A stretch of 64,000 nucleotides of DNA, from the NCBI GenBank assembly GCA_018806915.1, contig JAGKQI010000090.1, positions 2,480,001-2,544,000 of the forward strand. Direction: 5' to 3'. Below, piece by piece: positions 9,305 to 20,900 of this stretch. This DNA is from Phytophthora colocasiae (taxonomy: Eukaryota; Oomycota; Peronosporomycetes; Peronosporales; Peronosporaceae). The position numbers and the translations under genes were made by a program. Each line of letters starts with the position of its first letter. Position 1 is the first letter of the stretch. The notes beneath the pieces were generated by a model that made no database searches, was not told the DNA's origin, and saw nothing but the letters and a program-made list of their open reading frames with translations.

Positions 9305-9406
9305 CATGCAAATCTGCCAACTCGGCGATTACCGAGTTGGCGCTTAAGTCTTGAACATGCAAATCTGCCAGCTCAGGGATTACCAAGTTGGCGGTTAAGT
9401 CTTGAA
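9305..9406. repeat. Tandem duplication, 2 x 51 bp
   Basis: Two copies (starting at 9305 and 9356) of a 51-bp unit beginning CATGCAAATCTGCCA. The first copy contains a perfect 9-bp hairpin, CCAACTCGG with CCGAGTTGG; the second copy has lost it by substitution. Confidence 0.7.
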
Positions 9407-11120
9407 GTGCTGCGGGGACTTCTGCGTGCTCGGACATCGCGGGGCGGAATCTTGAATGGCCCGACTGCGACACAGTCTATGCAAAAAGTTCAAGGACGCC
9501 TTTGACATAGGGGCCAATTCGTAGTGCTGTGATTGGCTGAAAATCTGTGACGCCTATAAGCCCTGACGCCTTAGACATAGGGAAAAATGAATCTCCATAT
9601 ACAGCAGTCGTCCAAGAGCTCTCTGATTCAGTTGGGGACGACGTGGTGATCCTAGCTCAACAAAAATGGCTTCGCGTCCGGCGTCTCTGCGTCGAGGGAA
9701 GCGGAATCGGCGTCTCGCCTTCATCAGCAGACCACCCGCGTGGCTACTTACCTACTTTTTCACTTTGGGCAATCTTTTCACTGGAAAGCCTCCCGCGGTT
9801 CAATCCGACACCGATTTGATCTGTTTGACCGTTTTGGTTGCAACGTTTTGCCATTGCAGCACAATTCTGGCATCTTTCTCTCTGTCACTACGGAATTTCA
9901 CACGTGTAGATTGAACTCTTGGACTTTCGTGCTAATTGTCCTCAACTTCGTCAGCAAAACGTGGGAGGAACGTACGTAATTGTCTCGACAGCGCACGATT
10001 TCGCAGCCGAGGTCAAGTTGCACCTGTACTTAACGTTCGTCTGGACGGTATTATATCGTGCCAGTTTGGATGAAGCGCCTCGAAGTGTTTATCAACGAGA
10101 AACAATGGAAGGCCGTGATCGAGCACAAGTGAACAGTTTTCCGTACTGGAGACGCTAACTTCGAGCAGTTGATCGATCGACCATTTTCGCAATTGCTGCT
10201 ATGCTTTCTGCTGCTCTTGCTCACGTGTGCTGCACACCGTGCGCAACTCCCTGGATCTCCTCAACTTCAGCTTCACGTCTCTCCCGTTCAGCGTCGGCAG
10301 TGTATTGCTAAAGTCGATTGTTACCATGAAACAAGGTGGCACTCATCTGAGGAAAGTTTACTTTAGTACGTGCTAACGGCGGTGCCAACTATGTTATTTA
10401 ACGCCTCGTGCTACTACACAGTGTTAAATCCGGTTCGTCTGTGAAATGTTTCCTGGAACTTGGCATGATTGGAATCGCTAAAGTCTGGCACCTCCGATAC
10501 ACAATAGAGCGGTTTTCAGTCGACCTTGTACCTGAGCATGTTACCCCATTACTTTTGACATGCTGGACGTGTTTCAGGTATATATATTGATTGAATTGAA
10601 TTTGTCGGGGTGGCTAGATAGGAATGGATTAGAAAGTGATACTGCTCATCAGCATGAGGTTGACATTCATTAATCATCAGCATGAGATTGACCAGCGTCA
10701 ACTTGACGCACGCTAAGGTTGCATACAACTTGTACGATAACAGAACTCGTTTCTGAAAATGCCTCTGCAATTCCTTTACATTCCGAGCCAATAAACCTTT
10801 CCTACTGCACGTACTTATCCTATGTGCCTTCCAACTTATCATCCTACACAAGTTGCAACACAACTCTTGACAAAACAGCTGAATACAACTCCGATCAACA
10901 ATTGCGTTGGTGCGAACCTTTTAATATACCGTCGTTTACTACACTCGTCTGTCCAAAAGGCAACGTTCTTTACCCTCGAGCAGCACCACCTTTTCGGTGA
11001 TTCCTCAAAAGATGTGGCCTCAGCTCGTGCGTGATGATCCTGCCAAAGCCTTTGCGAAAACTCCACGTAGAACGTATTCAGCTCGAGGAGAAACCCACCG
11101 AATATATAACTTAACGAAGT
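9407..11120. other. No gene supported
   Basis: Several 60-100 codon frames exist on both strands, but none has an ATG in good context, a recognisable domain or matching splice signals. A short direct repeat (ATCAGCATGAGRTTGAC) occurs near 10645 and 10677. Confidence 0.5.
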
Positions 11121-11123
11121 CGT

Positions 11124-11453
11124 TTAGTTCTGATACCGAGTAATTGCGATCGCACTCTGTTGGTACTGCTGGTAGTGGCTGTTGCAGTAGTTTTTCGTAC
11201 GTTCATATGCCTGCTTCCGGCACCCTTGGACGATGCATCGTTTACCTAGAAAAACGTAGCAAATTAGCATACACACTTCCCACTTCCAATAATATACAGC
11301 AGACAACTTACCACCACCATGAGCCCAGCACAAACAGTTCGAGATAGCGATCATATCGCAGTCTCCCGTTTTACACTTAGTACCGCCGCCATGAGACCAA
11401 CAGTAGCCACGAGACTTGGCTCGGTTGGAACAACCCGGAGCCTTGCACTCCAT
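11124..11453 (-). CDS. Small WRKY19-like Cys/His zinc-finger protein
   Basis: Two exons, 11312-11453 and 11124-11245, with a 66-nt GT-AG intron (11246-11311; donor GTAAGT, acceptor TTTTTCTAG). Splicing joins HGGG to KRCIVQGC in frame. The product has repeated units of the form C-x-A-x-G-C-x-x-x-A-...-C-x-x-H-G-G-G, typical of the large oomycete family annotated as WRKY19-like zinc-finger proteins. It is short for that family. A 3' splice signal (TTCTTTCAG) just upstream at 11462 suggests one or more 5' exons, possibly non-coding. Metal-binding; cellular role unknown. Confidence 0.6.
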   Translation of the reverse strand: MECKAPGCSNRAKSRGYCWSHGGGTKCKTGDCDMIAISNCLCWAHGGGKLSAVYYWKWEVCMLICYVFLGKRCIVQGCRKQAYERTKNYCNSHYQQYQQSAIAITRYQN

Positions 11454-11771
11454 CGATTCGCCTGAAAGAATCAACTGGTTAGCCAACATCAAAAGTAAGC
11501 AAATATCTTTTACTGACAGCTCAGTTCTGTCACGACCGCGCCACCGATGGTCCTGTCCTTGATCAGAGGACGGTGTCCACTTAGCTACGTGCCCTTTGCC
11601 CTGTTAACACGCACTAATATCGACAAATGAATGGCTCCAGGTACGAAATCTACGGTCTGGCTACAGTAGTGGGCTTCCACCGGGATCTTTGCCTAATTCT
11701 AACGCTCCAGAGGGCTGCTGATACCTCGGCGGGCTTCAAATACCACGAGCGCTCGAATCCTACGGGGCTGC

Positions 11772-11987
11772 GTTTCCGGCGGCGTCCACGGTTGCATCGT
11801 ATTTGATGGTCGGGGTCTTCCTGAAGCAGCAGATGCGACGTCGCGGAGTGATTTTCGAAAGTGCAAGTTGACGTGACTCGTTTCCGGCGGGGTCCACGGT
11901 TGCATCGTATTTGATGGTCGGGGTCTTCCTGAAGCAGCAGATGCGACGTCGCGGAGTGATTTTCGAAAGTGCAAGTTGAGGTGACTC
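11772..11987. repeat. Tandem duplication, 2 x 108 bp
   Basis: Units start at 11772 and 11880 and differ at only a few positions. 108 is a multiple of three, and the minus-strand frame stays open through both copies (a 36-residue repeat). No further evidence of coding. Confidence 0.8.
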
Positions 11988-12392
11988 GCCCTGAATGAGG
12001 CAGCTAGACTCTAACCGAGAGCGGCGGCATAAAAGAGCGACGTCCGCTTCGTCCCGTCGTCTCGAGACGAATTACTTGAGGTCTCCTCTCTCCAATCTGG
12101 AATAGCGTTGGCAAAATAGCTGTAAATTACTGCCATTTATGGTTAACCCCCCAACGCCCAAACGTTGTAACTAACAACATGTTTGAATATGGATTGGCTA
12201 GAAAACCGGCCTCAGTTTAGTAAATTCAAGTATAGGCAAATCCCGAGCATAACAGGGCGACATTCCCGATGCACAGGGCAAGGTAACTCTGGAACATAGA
12301 AGATTCAGAAAAATTGTCCCAGCCCCGCTCCCTCTTCCGAAATTAGTGGTAGGTAGTCATTTGGAGAAACGCCGAAGAAGAGAGAAGTGAGG
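11988..12392. other. Upstream region of P1
   Basis: No gene. A TTAA at 12143-12146 is followed by CCCCCCAACGCCC, which resembles the TTAA-CCC start of piggyBac ends. No matching right end was found, so the terminus is unproven. Confidence 0.3.
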
Positions 12393-12968
12393 ATGCCACC
12401 GAAGGCCTCGCGACCGCGCGAGACTCGCAGCGAGCACCAGAGGTTCGTCCGGCGTTTGGAGGGGAGGCCTCCAGCTGAGCGAAAGCGAATGATGCAGGAA
12501 CATGCAGCGTTTTTGGCTGGGGACAGGGAGGACGACGTAGCTTTTGACGACGACGCAGATCCGCCGTCAGCTCGCATGCCCCGACCACAATTACGACCCC
12601 CAACGGGCAAGGACGTGTCGTACTTGAGGGCGCAGAAGCGCACCATCGCGCAGCAGAGGCGGGCGGTGGCAGCTAAGACCGTGGCGGGTTCCGGCAAGAA
12701 GTCCCCAGCGGGACGTACGAAGACATCGATGACCAAGTCGCTACACGAAGAGTTCGTATCTGAAGAAGACGACGACGACGATGAAGACGACGGTGACTAC
12801 GAAGACGAAGAGGAGCTCGTAGGGGAGGTGGAGGAAATCGGCTATAAGGAAGAAAGGTCGTCCAACAAATCGAGAGCCAAGGGCAAGACGAAGGCGAAGC
12901 GGAAGGTCCCTACTAAGAAGCCTCGCAAACTAACTGCCCCAGAGCTTGCCAAAGAGGCGAGTGTTGTT

Positions 12969-13131
12969 ATGTAGGAGCGATTACTGTATTATTTTTATTT
13001 GTAATTATGATGTTAGATGTTAATGTTTTAATTGATAAAAATAAAATTAATAATAATTTTGGTTTACCTATATTTAATTCAGTAAAAAACATACCAAATC
13101 CTAAAGGTATTACAGTCCAACTTAATAATAT
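12969..13131. other. AT-rich insertion inside P1, possibly of organellar origin
   Basis: About 160 bp that is strikingly A+T-rich inside a GC-balanced gene. Removing it joins ...AKEASVV directly to QRAAAELRCIL in frame, so it looks like a late insertion. It carries its own open frame (ending GLPIFNSVKNIPNPKGITV) with A/T-ending codons, as in oomycete mitochondrial genes. The source gene was not recognised. Confidence 0.5.
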
Positions 13132-14785
13132 GTGCAACGCGCTGCTGCTGAACTGCGCTGCATTTTGGCTGCAGCAGCCGAGGTTGATGGCGCTTTGGAG
13201 CACGCGGAAGGCAACTGAAGAGTCCAAGAAGAAGAAGAAGGAGGAGGAGGAGAAGACGAAGAGCCCACAAGTGGAGAGCACTACGTTGGAAGCTTCTCCT
13301 GGAACAGTGGACATTGCTGATGTTCCGTCATCACCTGCTGCATCCGCAACAAGGTACAACTTTGCTTCAGGCGGCATGATACTACATGTACTAACCGATG
13401 AAGTTGTATGTCATGTAGGATTGAACAGCATGAAGAACATCCAACTAGCTCATCGCGTGATGATACAACTTATGGAGATGACGACAGGTACAACATGTTT
13501 ACTCAAAATGGATACAACATGTGCGCCATACAACATGCTGATCTTACCGATTTGTATTGCTGCAACTATAGGAGTACCGCTGCACAACCCAGTACCGTTC
13601 CGCAATCAAGTGAAGTTCCACGGCCAAGCTCACCGGCAAACTCCTGCACTCACCACGGCGAAATCGACGAATCTATCCCAACACAGTCGCAAGAATTCTA
13701 GGTGCTCAATTCAGATTGTGAAGACGCTGAGACGGAGATTGGCTTCTACGATGACAACGAAGAGCTACAACGACCCAAGGCAAGGCACGGGGATGAAACC
13801 GCAGATGATGAAGGTAGTTCAAGTGATGAAGACAGCTGTGAGGAAACGGACGCAGCGGTTCGTGATGATGGCACCGATCTAAATGAGATCAAGCCAGCTG
13901 TTGCTGATTCGGATACTGGTGGTCTGTCCCGGGAATGGAGAGAGCTGCGTAAGGATGAGATGATGGCCATCGCACAAGATGATGAAAGCATGAAGGCAAT
14001 GCGAGCAAGCGGTTGGGAACTTGGTACGTGCGGAAAATGCTGTATTGTACATCATGTTCTCACATTATCATCTCGTATGTGGTGACATGTAGACCCCGCT
14101 AAGTTTCCACCGGATGAAAAGTATCCGAACCTGTACTCTGGCGATTTTGGACCGACATCTGAAGTTTTGCAGATGGCAGAGTCTCCGCTGGATTTGTTCC
14201 TGTATTTTATGCCGAAGAAGTTCTGGCGGCAGGTGGCAAAAGAGTCGAACCGGTACTTCCTGCAGAACCTGACCGCTCGTGTCGACAGGATGTATGAGAA
14301 GCAAAGGACACCGGGCAAAAAATCAAGGGAAGAGTTAATGGTGCGCGAGGCCAAGAAAGACGACTTCGAGCCCCACGAGATCCTACATGTCCTGGGCTTG
14401 CTGATGGCGCGGATGCTGAACCCGCAGCATCGACGGTTCCGAGACCATTGGTCTACCGAACGGGTTGGAGCAGTGCCTCGAGGCATTTCAACGACTACAT
14501 GCCTCGTTATCGGTTCGAGCATATCATGGCCAATCTCCATTTCACCAACAACGCCGACGTTCGTGCTGCGTCGGACAGAGCTTGGAAAATGCGTCCTGTC
14601 ATCGGCACGCTGCAGGAGAGATTTCCGAGGGGATACATTACTCCGCCCGTCATATCGTTCGATGAGGGAACCATTCTGTCACGCAACCGAAAGAATCCAA
14701 CGCGGCAGTACCTCAAGGCAAAGCCTCACAAGTGGGGAACCAAACTGCTCCTGACGTGTTGTACGTCTACGGCGTATTGCATGAG

Positions 14786-14895
14786 GTAGATACACGATGC
14801 GGGTCCAAGCGGATCCGCATTTTTTTTTGGCCTAAGTGAACATGTTGTATCTGACTGTCTGTTTCATTTTTGATGATGTCTGCTACAACATGTAG
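14786..14895 (+). other. P1 intron with internal inverted repeat
   Basis: 110-nt intron. CATGTTGTA (14841-14849) and TACAACATG (14884-14892) can pair, and the second overlaps the 3' splice site ACATGTAG. The other introns at 13354, 13488, 14024 and 15709 carry the same motif or close variants. Confidence 0.75.
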
Positions 14896-15708
14896 ACTTG
14901 AGGTGTACTGCGGAAAGGCGCAACACGCAGCAGAAGTTCGCAATGTGCCAGAAAGCCAGCGTTCAGCAGATCCAAACATCGGGCCGTCTGCAGTGATCCG
15001 TAACCTGGAAGCCGTTTTACCCGCTCTCCAGGATGAGGTCTATCACCTTGTAGTCATTGACAGATTTTATACGTCAGTTCAACTGGCTTTTCAACTGTTA
15101 CAGCGCAACGTGTGCTCAATTGATACTATAATAGGTGATCGTGTCGGTTATCCTCAGGAAATTGTCGAGAAAAACCGAGATCGACCTCAGCGGATCGAGC
15201 ATGGCGCAACGCGAATGGCCGTGGCACGAAATTGTGCTTTGATGACGGGGCTAGTCTGGTGGGACCGAAAACCCGTGCAATTCTTGGGGACAGGTTCAAG
15301 TCGAGCTATGGAAACCTGCCGTATGTACGCGCTACGAGTTGGTGACCTACGATCTGTTCTAACCGTGCAAGTCGTGTGTTGACAGGGAGACGCACGAGAG
15401 GAACTGGAGGAAGACGCCACGTCGTTCCTTGCCCGGCCATGGTGCGTGATTACCACCGTTGGATGGGTGGAGTCGATACCCACGACCAGCTTCGTCTGCA
15501 GCGATATTCTCTGCAGCTCCAGACATGGTGCAAGAAGTACTACAAGGCAATCTTCATGGGGCTTGTCGGCGTGGCTATTGTGAATGCCTACATCGTGTTC
15601 AGAGAGGCTCAGAAGAGAATGGATCTCGAGCAAGCATCGGATGCGGAATTTTTGCTGGAACTTCATGCCCAACTCCTACGGCTGAACAAGGAAGACTTCG
15701 CTGAAGGG

Positions 15709-15881
15709 GTAAGCGTACACGTTGGATGTGCTACATGTTGTATGAATCTGTGGACCCTATGAACACAGATACATGTTGGATGTGCTACATGTTGTATGAA
15801 TCTGTGGGCGCTGTGAAGACAGATACATGTTGGATGTGCTACATGCTGTATATTAACAAGAGTCTGACATTGTTCCTGTAG
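15709..15881 (+). repeat. P1 intron with 57-bp tandem repeat
   Basis: 173-nt intron holding about 2.5 copies of a unit of roughly 57 bp containing GGATGTGCTACATGTTGTAT. Donor GGTAAGC, acceptor CCTGTAG. Splicing joins EDFAEG to SDPEAGDDED. Confidence 0.75.
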
Positions 15882-16455
15882 TCAGATCCAGAAGCCGGCG
15901 ATGATGAGGATACAGCACTTCTGGCTCCGTTACCAAGGGACCATGAGCCAGTTGAATGCCCAGACTGGCAGATTGTCAATGGTGTTCGTAAGCGCCGTCA
16001 AACGGTAGTGCAAGGTGTGTTCTATTCTAAAGCGCAAAGTCGGAGAACGCCGCGCTACCAAGTATTACAGCTCTACATGCAGCCAGTCAGACAACTCGAT
16101 ACGTACTATCAGCGATGGAGGACGGAGGTGGGGAGTCGGTCTAATGGGCTTGTTGCAGCTTGTATTTGTGCAATAAGGCGTGGAAGCACTACCCTGGCAA
16201 CTCCATGACATGCTTCCAGATTTGGCACAACAAGTGGGAGAATGGATCAAAGCGTCCTAACCCGCGCTGCGGGCGCGATATCCAGAATCGGGCTGCTGGA
16301 ACTGGTGGTGGCAAGAAGCGCAAGCGTCATGAAACCGAAGGAGACGAAGATCAAGAAGACGAAGCTGAGGCCGACGCACCTTCACCAAGCAGCAGTGCAG
16401 ACACTGGCGACCACGAGAGTGATGCTCACGACTACGAGAGTTGCCATGATGAGTA

Positions 16456-16619
16456 GTGGCAGTTTGAGCGACGGTAACAAAGAGAAGTAAGGTTGTTTGT
16501 GCGAACGCATCGGTTAGTACTCCAATATCTACGAGGACTCTTCCAGTAGAAACTGTTCGCAGTCGACATCTCTCCGACCATGCAGCATTGAACAAAACAT
16601 CGTCACTTTTGAGTTCTGT
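16456..16619. other. 3' flank of P1
   Basis: Short sequence between the P1 stop and the broken edge of the element C LTR. No feature seen. Confidence 0.4.
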
Positions 16620-17435
16620 TATAACTATCATATATCTCTGGTAACTCTCTTCTTCTTGTCGTCTTTTGCGTCCTTTGTGCAGTCAGTCTTCGTATGTCAG
16701 GTACACTTGGTTCTTGTATGCATCAGATATCTTGACTTGGCTTCAGTATGCAGTTTGTGCAGCACATCTCGATGGGTTGACAGGTAGAGGCGTCATTACG
16801 GGGGATGTGCAGGTCAGTAATCACTTGAATGCGTGACTTGAACCTGGGTTCACTTGGGTTCAGTATGGTCTTGGATCTTCGGTGGTTTCAGAGTCTGGTA
16901 TCCTGGTTTTCAGAGTCTGATATCACTTGCTTTTCACAGTCTTGGTCACTCAGAGTTAGAGATACCAGAGTCTTGAGTACGAAACCAGAGTACGGAGCAC
17001 TAATGCTTCAACGTACATGAAGATCTTGAGGGTTGCGCGGGTGCGCGGCGTCCGGCGCGCGATACTTGGTCTCTGCGGGTATATATTGTGAATCCTTGAA
17101 CCATCCATCGTCGCGCTGAACGGTAACGGGATGAGGTCTCCCAGAGATACGTTCTTCTGAGAGACTTTCCGCCAGAACTTAGGCACTCATCGTCGGGGAA
17201 AGTCCGGTGACCAGACAGAGTGTAGTCGACCTTCAGAGTTGTGCACACTCTGAAGTACACTTCTGGTCCTTTGGGCCCCTTTACAGTCAGGCGAAGGTTT
17301 ATCCACAATCTTCCACAGATACCGCACGGGTGCAGCCATGTCCCACAAACTCCCTCTCCGAAACCAAAATATAACCAGGTACATCACTGGGTAACAGCAG
17401 CATGACGCCAGAAAATCTGAAGTTGCATCATGTCA
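16620..17435 (-). repeat. 3' LTR of element C, truncated
   Basis: 816 bp matching the last half of the C 5' LTR, starting abruptly at ATAACTATCATATATCT and ending at the conserved ATGTCA edge. It still has GGTAACGGGATGAGGTCTC uninterrupted (near 17125), the empty version of the site where element F inserted in the other LTR. Confidence 0.85.
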
Positions 17436-17930
17436 ACCGCCCCTCCTGGTCACGGTTCGTCAGCGAGGATTCTTCTCTGAACTGAGTACCACGGCCAGGC
17501 AAAATCCTCGAAGCAATCAATCACTACTCAACCATTTTGGAGTTCCAGAGATACTTTAAAGCAATTATTTTCGCCACACTTGATTGAACGCCACGTCTTG
17601 CAAAACCCCATAAAAATCTACTGCCACCAACCTCACATCCATAGCTTCACGAAATCCCATCATAAGTCCTCACAATCAATTCTGGATCCACGCAACGTCA
17701 CATGTCGACGAGAACAGGTTGGACCTCAGAATGCATTCTCTGAAATCTCAGGCTGAAGCACACTATTTCAGACGTTGCATTCCTGAAAATCAAGTACCTG
17801 GAAGGCGCATCAACCTTGATACCAGGAAAACGCTGCACAGTCTACATTCTGAGATGGCCGCCCCTAGCCTGTTGGTGGAAACGTCGCGTTCTCAGCTGAA
17901 TCTCTTGACTCGATAATCCAATTGAGGAAT
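17436..17930 (-). other. Non-coding remnant between C gag and its 3' LTR
   Basis: Begins ACCGCCCCTCCTGGTC, matching element D just inside its 3' LTR (polypurine tract on the minus strand). The rest has no pol homology. This marks the internal deletion of C. Confidence 0.6.
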
Positions 17931-20900
17931 GTGTCGGCGGGCGCCATCCCATGTCGTATAGCACTTGGTAGACTTTGTTCGTCAAGGACCGATTCTGGTC
18001 GCCACTTGGTGGAGCTGTTGAGGAACCCGAGGAAACTTGCGCAGTGTTTCCATCACGGTAGACTCTGAAGTCGCACTCGGAAGTCTGGAATCACCTGTCT
18101 GGTCTCTGGTCTCATGGTTGGATTTCAGAGATCCCTTATGGTTTTCAGAGTTTTCAGAGTCAGAATCTTCAGAATCCACATCTCTAGTGAACTTGGGCAG
18201 GAACTGTCGCCGCAGAATAGAATTGGCTCTGAAGTGGGTAATCTCGCGGTCACATGTCCTCCACACGTCTTCATCCTGCTGCAGGGCGTATTCCAAGTCT
18301 GAAATACATCGAAATCTCTGAGCTTGCAACGACGTTTTCAGACGTGCGTCCTTGAGCTTTGTGATACATGTTCTTCCAGACATTTGAACGACTTCCTGAA
18401 ATCCACGCCTGCTTTCCCAGCGGCGGAGTGCAGACGATAGAAGAAGTCCAACGGAGTCTCTGAAAATCTCATCTCCATCGTGAAATATCTCTCAGAATGT
18501 GGGGATCGAGGTTTCCAGTAGCGTTTTCGGAACTCTGACGATAATCTTTTCCAGTCACGTGACACGCTTTTCGGGAGCTGGTTAAACCAGTCACGTGCTG
18601 ATACCTGAAGTTTTAGCTTGAGTTCTTGAATGCATTGTCTGGAAGACAACCTTCCTGATATGCCATATTCAGAAAACGCTCCCACCAGTGAACTCGTTGC
18701 CGACGCGTGCCTCTGGGATCAAATTCTTCGATAAACTTGGGGTTTATAACAGGTCTGAGTGTTAGCAAAGTCGCTCCATCTTGCCCTCGAGACATAGCCG
18801 TCATGTTCACCGTTCCAGGGGCCATCCAGATACCAGACGACGAGCTATCCGAGTCCGAGCCTGAGTTGTCTGAGCTTTCTTCGAGGTCTGAAGGTTCTAC
18901 CAACTTTTCCAACTTTGGGAAGGCATCCTCGCCATGTTCCGAGCATCTAGGACCCGTTTGGGGTGTCATAGCACATCTAGGTGTCGATGCACGCCATGTT
19001 GCTGCCTTGGCCCCGGTCCGCCGCCCGGTATGTCTGGGTCGCTGTAGCAGCCGTAGTGGTGGCGCCATGACTCCCAGCCCTCGCGTGCTTAATGGTTGCC
19101 GCTCTACTTGGAGAAGGCAGTGGATAGAAGGCCGCCGTCGTTTTAATGGGTACAACCCTACCCCTGCTGACGACTCCTTCTGATCCCCTAACCCCAGTTG
19201 CGCCACTTCTGATTTCTGATCCGGATAGTGGGTGCATAGTTGCAACTTCAGGGTTCTCAGTACTAAGCACTGGAGTTGCAGTTGCTGAATCAGGGTGACC
19301 GACCCTTCGCAGGCCTTGAACTTGGGACAATGTCGCGCGAAGGTTTCTCAACTGGCCAGTTTGGAAGCGTTGCATGTTCTGGGAACTCTCCTTCTCCCTG
19401 TCGCACTCAGCTTCCATGTTTTTCATTCGCTGCTGTAGAGCTTCCATTTGAGAAATCCAGTCCCGTTTCATCTCGTCAGTCGCACGCGCACGTTTGGCTT
19501 CGGCCTTGGCCTCTCTCTGTCGCCAGCGTTCACAAAACTCTGATTCCAGACGTTAGTTTTCAGAGTTCCAGAGCTCCGTTTTCAGAGTTTCCAACTCTGC
19601 CGCGCTGCGATTTCTGAGTTTACTCTCAGATACCAGACTTCTTCGTTCTTCAGCGTCGTCCGCACGTCTCTCAGCCTCCAATCTCGCGTATTCAGACTTC
19701 AATAAGCGGTCGGTGAGCTTCTGAATCTCACGTCTTGCTTCCAAGTCGCGTTGTTCCTACCGGCGGTCACGTTCCATGGACTCCAAGCGCTGACGGGCCA
19801 AGAACTCCATCTGCACCTGATTCACCCGACTCTGCCACTCTTGTTGCTGCCTCATAATATACAACTCCATCTTGGCTGGGCTTGATCTTTGTGAACTTCG
19901 GGTTTCGGACTTTATGCGGGAACCCAAGCGACTGGAAGATGTTGACTGAATATCCTCGTTCTTCAGACTCGACTGTCGGCATCGACGACTCGCCCCTTGA
20001 CTTGAAACGGCCGAGTGTGGAGCTTCTGATACGTGTGGTTTGATATCCTGTGGAGAATCGCTGAGTGACAACTGGTTTTCAGACATCATCTCAAGAATTC
20101 CGGGCTTCTCCTCCAAGGTGTCGTATTCATCCACATCCATTGGCATGCTCCCTATAGTTTGAAGAACTTCAAGCCTCATGGTATCTCCATCAGTGAAACC
20201 ACCGTCGCCTTGTGCGGGCATCACCAGACCTCCTGCAGACAGTGGCATGTGTGACGCCGCCCCTCGACTCAGGGACATCAAGGGCGAATCGGTAGAGCTT
20301 CCACGTGATGTCTGGAATCCAGTCGACTGGTCGTCAGAAGTCCCAATGACACTGGGTACTGACACGTCCGTCATTCGAGTTCGGGAACTGCTCTGGTCTT
20401 CGGACATTGGTGTTCCAGACTCTGGCTGTGCGTCTTCAGACTGACCCTCGTACTGTGGCAGTGAAGACAACGACGGTGTCGACAAAGCTGACGGCGTTGA
20501 CGGGACTTGTGGGCGCGGCGATCCCTGCTGCAAGCGCTTGGACTGCGGCAGCTCATCACTGCTGGAACCATCAGAACTGCGCGTCACTCGGAGTCCGGTC
20601 ACCCGGAGTCGCATGATCAGTCGTCGTCCTTGTAGGTCAGCATCCTTGTCAGGTAATACACGGTCTGCTTCATCTTGGCTTGTTGTGTCTACTCGTTTCA
20701 TGTTTTCCGGGAGTCGGTTTACTTGTAACCTGGCGGTCACTGTGGTCCACTCAACCAATTCCACAGCGAGTCGACTCTGAAGTTCGGACGCCACACTGCG
20801 TACTTGAGACTCGAAGACAGCTGACGCCTGAGTCTGAGACCATGTCGGGAGGAGGTTCTGGAATTCGAAACCTGCCTCGTACAACATTGTCTGGAGAATT

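Larger units (their letters stand above)
12393..16455 (+). pseudogene. piggyBac-type transposase gene P1 (DDE_Tnp_1_7), six introns
   Basis: N-terminal basic and acidic low-complexity regions are followed by a piggyBac core. The three catalytic aspartates are visible: FDEGTILSRNRKNP (about 14660), VIDRFYTSVQLAFQLL (15055) and WMGGVDTHDQLRLQRYS (15465). A Cys-rich C-terminal segment follows (CSILKRKVGERRATKYYSSTC... CFQIWHNKWENG). In-frame splicing supports introns at 13354-13418, 13488-13571, 14024-14092, 14786-14895, 15321-15385 and 15709-15881. Breaks: an AT-rich insertion at 12969-13131 with a TAG, a TAG at 13699-13701, and frame changes near 13200, 14465 and 16010. It would cut and paste at TTAA if functional; this copy is dead or a domesticated relic. 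Confidence 0.8.

Noticed and set aside
9252..9473. 73-codon minus-strand frame with a 17-residue repeat
   Set aside because: The repeat is explained by the 51-bp tandem duplication and there is no other coding sign.
10169..10366. Frame with a hydrophobic leader resembling a secreted effector
   Set aside because: It opens with TTG, has no ATG before the hydrophobic run, and no effector motif such as RXLR.
11699..11974. 91-codon minus-strand frame with a 36-residue repeat
   Set aside because: The 108-bp duplication happens to be a multiple of three; no start context or family.
12143..12146. TTAA-CCC as the left end of piggyBac P1
   Set aside because: No matching inverted end or second TTAA found downstream; kept only as a remark.
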